This document shows positions 59,442-64,000 of a stretch of DNA of 64,000 nucleotides, in pieces. Each line of letters opens with the position of its first letter. Position 1 is the first letter of the stretch. Origin of the DNA: Chloroflexota bacterium (GTDB lineage: Bacteria; Chloroflexota; Anaerolineae; Anaerolineales; Villigracilaceae); assembly GCA_021787595.1 (NCBI GenBank), contig JAJYLQ010000001.1, forward strand, positions 1 to 64,000, written 5' to 3'. The notes below the pieces were generated by a model, which did no database searches, had not been told where the DNA came from, and saw nothing but the letters and a program-made list of their open reading frames with translations. The position numbers and the translations under genes are program-made.

Positions 59442-59470
59442 TTGACTTTGGACTTCCGTTATGCTATCTA
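59442..59470 (+). promoter_or_regulatory. Promoter of the MBL hydrolase gene
   Basis: TTGACT (59442-59447), 17 bases, TATCTA (59465-59470). It is followed by GAGG and the ATG at 59498. Confidence 0.65.
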
Positions 59471-59497
59471 TATGAAATCTCTCATTGAGGTTGGATA

Positions 59498-60328
59498 ATG
59501 CACCGCGAACGCGTTTCTGAAAATGTTTTCTGGTTCCAAAGTGAAGTCTACGCTCAAGTCACTGCGGGTGTGGTCGCCGGGCCACAATGGGCAGTGGTCA
59601 TTGACACGCTGGCGCTGCCCGATGAGACGCTTGGTATGCGCGAGTTCATCGAGCATGAGCTGGGTGTGCCGGTGCGGTACGTGGTCAATACGCATTACCA
59701 CGCGGACCATGCCTGGGGAAATTGCTTTTTTCCCGGCGCGACGATTTTGGCGCATACCCGCTGCCGCGACTTGCTGGCGGAGCGCGGCATCCCGTCGCTG
59801 GAGTCGGTGCGGAAGCAGAATCCCGCGCTGCGTCAGGTGAAGATCGTGTTGCCGCACCTGACGTTCGACAGCGGCGAAATAAACCTGCGCGTGGGCAAAA
59901 AGAACATGACTGTTATGCTGGCTCCCGGTCACAGCGAGGACGGGATCGCAGTGCTTGTTGAAGAAGATCGCGTTCTGTTTGCAGGCGATGCTTTCATGCC
60001 GCTGCCTTATGTGGTGGATGGTGATATTGACGATATTGCGGCGTCCATCAAGAAGATTGGCCGCATGGGATTGGAGAATATTGTCCAGGGGCACGGTGAC
60101 ATTATCCTGCGCGGTGAGATCGACGCGGCGGTAAAAGAAAATTTAACGTACGTCAGCAATCTCAAGAAATACACAAAGGCCGCTGCGCGCCGCAAAATTG
60201 TGGATGATTCGGCTGAACTGGTAAGCATCGAGGAGAGCGGCAAGAGCCGTGTCTATTTGGGCGGTCTGGCCGAACAATTGCATAAAAGGAACGTGCAATC
60301 GCTGGTCAGGAAAGCGCGCAAAGATTGA
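59498..60328 (+). CDS. Metallo-beta-lactamase fold hydrolase
   Basis: The 276-residue protein has the zinc-binding signature NTHYHADHAWGN (HxHxDH), a later His in LAPGHSEDGIAV, the bridging Asp in LFAGDAFMP, and the last His in VQGHGDIILRG. The metal site is therefore complete. The C-terminal 70 residues are basic and helical (NLKKYTKAAARRK). The closest styles are quinoprotein-relay or Zn-dependent hydrolases rather than true beta-lactamases; the substrate is unknown. It ends before a bidirectional terminator shared with plsY. Confidence 0.9.
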   Translation: MHRERVSENVFWFQSEVYAQVTAGVVAGPQWAVVIDTLALPDETLGMREFIEHELGVPVRYVVNTHYHADHAWGNCFFPGATILAHTRCRDLLAERGIPSLESVRKQNPALRQVKIVLPHLTFDSGEINLRVGKKNMTVMLAPGHSEDGIAVLVEEDRVLFAGDAFMPLPYVVDGDIDDIAASIKKIGRMGLENIVQGHGDIILRGEIDAAVKENLTYVSNLKKYTKAAARRKIVDDSAELVSIEESGKSRVYLGGLAEQLHKRNVQSLVRKARKD

Positions 60329-60340
60329 CCCTGTCCGGGT

Positions 60341-60381
60341 ACAAAAAACGGCGGCGATGGATGCAATCGCCGCTATTTTTT
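60341..60381. terminator. Bidirectional terminator between convergent genes
   Basis: The stem GCGGCGAT / ATCGCCGC with a seven-base loop is preceded by a run of A and followed by TATTTTTTTA. It serves both the MBL gene and plsY. Confidence 0.88.
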
Positions 60382-60396
60382 TATTCTTCCTTGAGT

Positions 60397-61146
60397 CTAC
60401 CTGGTCTTTTGTTTCCGAATTTTTTTCTTGTGCTCAGGTTCCGTTTGCCTGGCCGGTTTCATTTCTTTCGACATCTCCACGTCTTTTGATTCCCTGCCTT
60501 CCTTCCTTTTCCATGGACGCCAGCCATGAAACCGTTCGCGCCCTTCCACCAATGCGCGCAGGTTCGGGCGCAAGGCCCACAGCAGGATCAGCAAGGTTGC
60601 CCCGCCATAGATAATATATTGCCAGGGAGCGCGTCCCAATAAATACAGGATCGTAAACAGAAGGATGGCAGTCAAACTGATGCTGAGTGTTGTCAACGAT
60701 GCGTAACCCACCCCGAAGAACATGAACACGGGAATCGGGAGTCCGAACAAAACCGACCATTGCAGACCGATGGCTCCGCCCGCCGCCGTTGCTCCGCCCG
60801 CGCCGCCGCGCAGGCGAATCTTTCCGTTCACGTTATGTTCGGCGAGAAAGATGGAATAGTTATGTCCGAGCACCGCGGCAAGGGGCGCCAGCACTTCGAT
60901 CCAAATATTATTGGTGATCGCACGCGCCGCCCATACTGCGCCGGCCCCTTTGAGAATGTCGAAGATTGCTGTAGCGAGGCCGGCCCAGCATCCAGCCGCA
61001 CGCATCACATTGGTTCCACCCGTTCGTCCGCTGGCGATCTTTCGAACATCCTTGCCTGTCGCCAGCCTTACGATCAACAGGCCGAAGGGAATTGAACCCA
61101 AAATATATGCCAGCAATATGACGCCGGCATCAATAAGCAGTTGCAT
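60397..61146 (-). CDS. plsY: Acyl-phosphate glycerol-3-phosphate acyltransferase
   Basis: PlsY makes lysophosphatidate, the first step of phospholipid synthesis, in the membrane. The 249-residue protein has five to six helices and the three conserved cytosolic motifs: YILGSIPFGLLIVRLATGKD, SGRTGGTNVMRAAG, LGHNYSIFLAEH with the following RLRGGAGGATAAGGAIGL region. The usual KGGKGVAT of motif 2/3 reads RGGAGGAT, a notable change in the Gly-rich loop. It is longer than the common 200 residues because of a Lys/Glu/Arg-rich tail. Confidence 0.88.
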   Translation of the reverse strand: MQLLIDAGVILLAYILGSIPFGLLIVRLATGKDVRKIASGRTGGTNVMRAAGCWAGLATAIFDILKGAGAVWAARAITNNIWIEVLAPLAAVLGHNYSIFLAEHNVNGKIRLRGGAGGATAAGGAIGLQWSVLFGLPIPVFMFFGVGYASLTTLSISLTAILLFTILYLLGRAPWQYIIYGGATLLILLWALRPNLRALVEGRERFHGWRPWKRKEGRESKDVEMSKEMKPARQTEPEHKKKIRKQKTR

Positions 61147-61279
61147 GGTCGCTCCTCCGAGTTGAGCTTTTGTTTTCTTTGGCAGCTTCGGGCTTCATCC
61201 CTGGCGTGAATTGCCGGAGGCCAGCCCGCGTACATCAAAAGCATAATGTAAAACTTTTAACACGAGATGGTAGTAACGG

Positions 61280-61684
61280 TTACTCGTTCTCTCTGAGATA
61301 TAAATTCACCTCGGACACTCTTCCCTGCTCCATCCAAAAACCGCGCGCCCGCCAGACACCCTGCGGACGCGACCAGACAATGTTGACAACGGGATAGGCC
61401 GCCTCTTCGATGTCGGCCGCGGAGACCGCTTCGGGTCCCGCGGGATGCGAATGAAAGATGGCGAGCAAATCCATTTCATCCGTTTCGATGGAATTGAACG
61501 CGCGCAGTTGTTCCCCCGGGTCCATCCGAAACCGTATCGGACTTTGGGCCTGATTCTCGATCAGGAAGACCTTTTCCACCCAATCGTTCCTTCCGGCCAG
61601 CAGGCCACAGGCTTCAAGCGGTGCCCGAGATTCAACATGAGCGCGCATGGCATCCCAATGCGTTTGACGAATGATGAGCCGCAT
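61280..61684 (-). CDS. JAMM/Prok-JAB family metallopeptidase
   Basis: The 134-residue protein starts at the ATG overlapping the TGA of the upstream membrane protein. The JAMM motif is complete: Glu in LEACGLLAG (residue 24), and FHSHPAGPEAVSAADIEEA giving His-Ser-His-Pro and the downstream Ser and Asp. Prokaryotic JAB proteins cleave isopeptide or C-terminal extensions of ubiquitin-like sulfur carriers (ThiS/MoaD type). No such carrier gene is adjacent. A longer frame (to 62512) is overlap with the membrane protein. Confidence 0.9.
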   Translation of the reverse strand: MRLIIRQTHWDAMRAHVESRAPLEACGLLAGRNDWVEKVFLIENQAQSPIRFRMDPGEQLRAFNSIETDEMDLLAIFHSHPAGPEAVSAADIEEAAYPVVNIVWSRPQGVWRARGFWMEQGRVSEVNLYLRENE

Positions 61685-62508
61685 CAGCGAAGAAAGACCG
61701 CGGCGATCCACAGAGCGCCGAGGATGATGCCGGGTTCGGTGATCGCATTTCGCACTGGTATTTCCTCGTCGAGACGATACGCCAGCGAGGTCAGCGCGTA
61801 GAGCGGACCGAGCAGGATCAACGCAAATTGCAGGGAGGAGAGCGGCCAGTAGTGCAGGCCCGCTGCGAGCTGTGTGCTGATAAAGCCAACGCCAATGGCC
61901 CATGGGAAATTCCAATGGCCGCCCAGGCGCAGATGAAGTGTGCGTAATGTGACCAGCCCGGCCGCGAGGAAAATGGCAGGGACAACAATAAAGAGGCGCG
62001 CGCCTGCGATGCGCAGAGCGATTACAAAAAGCAGGAACAACGCGTAGGATAACGCGGTCAGCCCGGCGGAGGCAATTGTATAAGAAGGCGCGCCTGGATC
62101 CACGGCAATGTATTCTGCAAGAATGACCAGCACGAGGATTGCGGCGCCAAACCCAAAACCAATCCACCAAACGGAACCGGAGGGGAGAATGTCGAGCAGC
62201 ACGCCAATGATAAATGCCGTTAACGTTGGCAATAGCCAATGCTCGATGGTCGGCTTCGATTGGACTGCCTGTATGGAGGGATGCTCGCGCAGCAGCCAGT
62301 CCATGCCGCTGGCCGTCAAACCGGCAGCCATGAGAGTCATTGCCGTGCCCATCGAAATCGGATAGGAAAAATAGAAACCGGGTAATTGCAGGGTCAGGGT
62401 AAAACCCGGTGCGTTGATCAGACGCGTGAGCGCATAGGTCAGGAGCACGACAGCCGTCACGACGCTGACACGGTTTGCATCCGGTAGATAACGTTCTCTG
62501 TTTTGCAT
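61684..62508 (-). CDS. Eight-helix membrane protein, DUF5656-like
   Basis: The 274-residue protein has about eight evenly spaced hydrophobic helices and short loops (WLLREHPSIQAVQSKPTIEH in one). It resembles the Chloroflexota DUF5656 group in length and layout; I am not certain of the match. Its stop overlaps the JAMM start (TGATG), so the two should be made together, perhaps as a membrane-linked peptidase system. Confidence 0.7.
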   Translation of the reverse strand: MQNRERYLPDANRVSVVTAVVLLTYALTRLINAPGFTLTLQLPGFYFSYPISMGTAMTLMAAGLTASGMDWLLREHPSIQAVQSKPTIEHWLLPTLTAFIIGVLLDILPSGSVWWIGFGFGAAILVLVILAEYIAVDPGAPSYTIASAGLTALSYALFLLFVIALRIAGARLFIVVPAIFLAAGLVTLRTLHLRLGGHWNFPWAIGVGFISTQLAAGLHYWPLSSLQFALILLGPLYALTSLAYRLDEEIPVRNAITEPGIILGALWIAAVFLR

Positions 62509-62619
62509 CCATTAAATTCTACCCAAATTTTGAGCATTCGTCCGGACTTCTTTCCCTGCTCTCATAAAATCGAGGTTTTTTCGGGCCTGCGCCAGCTGCT
62601 TCTTCAACTCGGCCATCTC

Positions 62620-62647
62620 TTGACTTTTAGAACAATTGTTCTATAAT
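62620..62647 (+). promoter_or_regulatory. Promoter with LexA-like palindrome between -35 and -10
   Basis: TTGACT (62620-62625), 16 bases, TATAAT (62642-62647). The spacer contains TAGAACAATTGTTCTA (62628-62643), a perfect 16-bp palindrome with the GAAC-N4-GTTC core of Gram-positive-type SOS boxes. A repressor bound here would block RNA polymerase. Confidence 0.72.
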
Positions 62648-62727
62648 ATGTTCATCCTTCGCCTTGTCGTTTATATTTGACCTCTTGCATAAGTATTCGC
62701 AAGGGATCTATTGAAGGAGAGGTTGCT

Positions 62728-63438
62728 ATGAACGGTTCCTTCCCAATAAAAGTGATCCCATTCCTGCGCGGCACTGCGCTCAAACGCGGCGCCATCTTCG
62801 GAGCAATTCTCATCACGGCGTTGCTGGCTTTCGAGGTTTTTAACTTTTCCACAACCGCCTTTGCCCTCACCGACATTCTCGGCGGTCTGAAATCCGGCGG
62901 CCTCCAATGGTCAACGATTCTTGCCATTGCATTTTGCGGCATTGACTTTGCCGGGATCGCGCGCATCTTCACTCCCCAACAGGGACGCGACGAACCGACG
63001 GAAGTCTGGTACCTGTTCGGTGCGTGGCTGTTGGCGGCCGGCTTCAACGCCGCGCTGACGTGGTGGGGCGTGTCGGTTGCCATCCTCCATCACACATCGG
63101 AAGGCAGTGTGCTGATCGGGGAATCCACGCTGGTTAAGGTCGTCCCGGTCTTCGTGGCGATCATGGTTTGGATGATCCGCGTGCTGATCATCGGGACGTT
63201 TTCGCTGGCCGGCGAAAATATGTTTACATTGGCCGGCGCGCGGCCCGCATCAAGTCAAAGCATGAGGCCGAATCTGCGGCCGACTGCATCGCTTTCGGGT
63301 ACGCCTGCCGTTCGGCCCGCGCCCAAACCGGCTCCCATCTACGGAACGACGCGCGCCATCAACACTGCCGAGCCGACGTATCATCCCATCGGGATGAGCG
63401 CGGAGTCTTACCAGGAAAATCCATCCCTGCGGAGGTAA
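62728..63438 (+). CDS. Four-helix membrane protein under putative LexA-like control
   Basis: The start is the ATG after GAAGGAGAGG (236 residues). Helices at about 22-42, 65-83, 103-125 and 140-165 are followed by a Pro/Ala/Arg-rich cytoplasmic tail (PAVRPAPKPAPIYG). The region between helices has RIFTPQQGRDEPTEVWYL. No family is recognised. Its promoter contains a GAAC-N4-GTTC palindrome, so it may be induced by DNA damage. Confidence 0.72.
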   Translation: MNGSFPIKVIPFLRGTALKRGAIFGAILITALLAFEVFNFSTTAFALTDILGGLKSGGLQWSTILAIAFCGIDFAGIARIFTPQQGRDEPTEVWYLFGAWLLAAGFNAALTWWGVSVAILHHTSEGSVLIGESTLVKVVPVFVAIMVWMIRVLIIGTFSLAGENMFTLAGARPASSQSMRPNLRPTASLSGTPAVRPAPKPAPIYGTTRAINTAEPTYHPIGMSAESYQENPSLRR

Positions 63439-63525
63439 CCGCCGCTTTTTCTCTCCACATCCAACCGCTGAGACGACCGCATGGCCGTCTCATGCGTTAA
63501 ACGGATAAAGTTGGAACTCCCCCTG

Positions 63526-64000
63526 CTATTTCCGTCTTCTGATAATTGCATCAATGACAGTTAAGTTGCCTGCCTGATTGAACGTGTGGGTGGCGATTAT
63601 TTTCCCGCCGCGCGGCAGGAAGCTCGTTTCGAGCACTTCTTCATATTCATTTTCGTTCAGCTTCGCAATGCGGTTGAACTTCAGCGCGTGCCCGTATCGG
63701 CGCCACGAATCCTGCGAAGGGCGGATCAACTTTCCATCCCGCGCAATGATGCGTCCCGCGGGCCGCGCCGAACGAATATCTTTGACAATTGGATTGCGCG
63801 GATGCGGCGTCCATTTATCCGCCAATGGATTGTCCGCATAAAACAAATGCAGGGCATCGAGGCTTGAACCGCCGGCTTCTTTTATGTTCGCAAACATCCA
63901 CCATTTTTTGTTATGTTCGAATAATGTGGCGTCCGCGGCGCAGATGCCGGTCATCAAATTTTTGACGAATTGCCATTCGTTCGGAAATCTTTTGCAGCGA
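63526..64000 (-). CDS. Five-bladed-propeller glycosidase-like protein, C-terminal part (partial)
   Basis: The frame is open to the window edge, so the N-terminus is missing. The visible 158 residues show repeated blade-like motifs: CAADATLFEHNKKWWMFANI, LHLFYADNPLADKWTPHPRN and GKLIRPSQDSWRRYGHALKF. These are typical of GH43/GH68-like propellers and of the propeller part of some sugar-transferase and formyltransferase fusions. An acidic catalytic residue may be the Asp in AADATLF. Substrate and full domain plan cannot be seen. Confidence 0.6.
   Translation of the reverse strand, partial: RCKRFPNEWQFVKNLMTGICAADATLFEHNKKWWMFANIKEAGGSSLDALHLFYADNPLADKWTPHPRNPIVKDIRSARPAGRIIARDGKLIRPSQDSWRRYGHALKFNRIAKLNENEYEEVLETSFLPRGGKIIATHTFNQAGNLTVIDAIIRRRK

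Noticed and set aside
61685..62512. Upstream extension of the JAMM gene frame (276 codons)
   Set aside because: It overlaps the membrane protein in another frame and is rich in Arg/His/Cys; the JAMM domain is complete from its internal ATG.

Overview
The window looks like a chromosomal segment from the phylum Chloroflexota, most likely class Anaerolineae. This rests on the protein styles seen: threonine/proline-rich exported linkers, queuosine and lipoate enzymes of Chloroflexota type, a DprE1-like oxidase, GAF/GGDEF and NarL-type signalling, an XPB-like WYL-free domain protein, and promoters of the TTGACT-N16/17-TATAAT kind. No 16S rRNA is present, so the assignment is inference.

Left accessory region (1-10.8 kb). 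An exported 2186-residue Rhs/YD-repeat protein ends in a TNT-type NAD glycohydrolase toxin domain. A small candidate immunity gene follows it, then an orphan toxin tail cut by an IS256-family element. A second IS256 copy in inverted orientation sits at 9.5-10.8 kb. Between them lie a decayed transposase, an S1-S1-receiver fusion that is cut short, and a small membrane protein.

Core region 1 (10.9-39.3 kb). This holds queG-rdgB, an alpha/beta hydrolase, a GAF histidine kinase, and a minus-strand surface-polysaccharide operon (GT39, DUF6056, two sulfotransferases, GT2, Wzz-like, O-antigen-ligase-like). After these come a ferric-reductase-like operon, a RAYT transposase, cytidine deaminase, kbl, an XPB-like domain protein, a lipid kinase, a GAF-GGDEF protein, a DprE2/DprE1-like pair, lipB, an FHA protein, an AI-2E-family transporter and an S58 peptidase. 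Palindromic repeats are scattered through this part; several are inserted in frame inside genes.

Prophage (39.9-49.2 kb). A 9.27-kb element sits in tRNA-Lys(CTT). It has the layout of a filamentous (inovirus-like) phage: tyrosine integrase, excisionase-like protein, Rep_trans replication initiator, a RepB-type archaeo-eukaryotic primase, a Zot/pI-like ATPase, a membrane-anchored double-psi barrel protein, an exported Thr/Pro-rich minor-coat candidate, two tiny paralogous major-coat-like proteins, several membrane micropeptides, and a putative ssDNA-binding protein. A divergent operon carries an XRE repressor, a membrane protein and a DUF2726 nuclease-like protein, with an array of TTAC-N4-GTAA operators between the two arms. 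Just beyond attR lie a second, frameshifted integrase from an older element and an AbiE toxin-antitoxin pair.

Core region 2 (52.3-64 kb). This holds a TPR protein, polA, a receiver/roadblock/dead-IS200 fusion protein, an MBL hydrolase, plsY, a JAMM peptidase with a membrane partner, a membrane protein under a promoter with a LexA-like palindrome, and a partial gene at the right edge.
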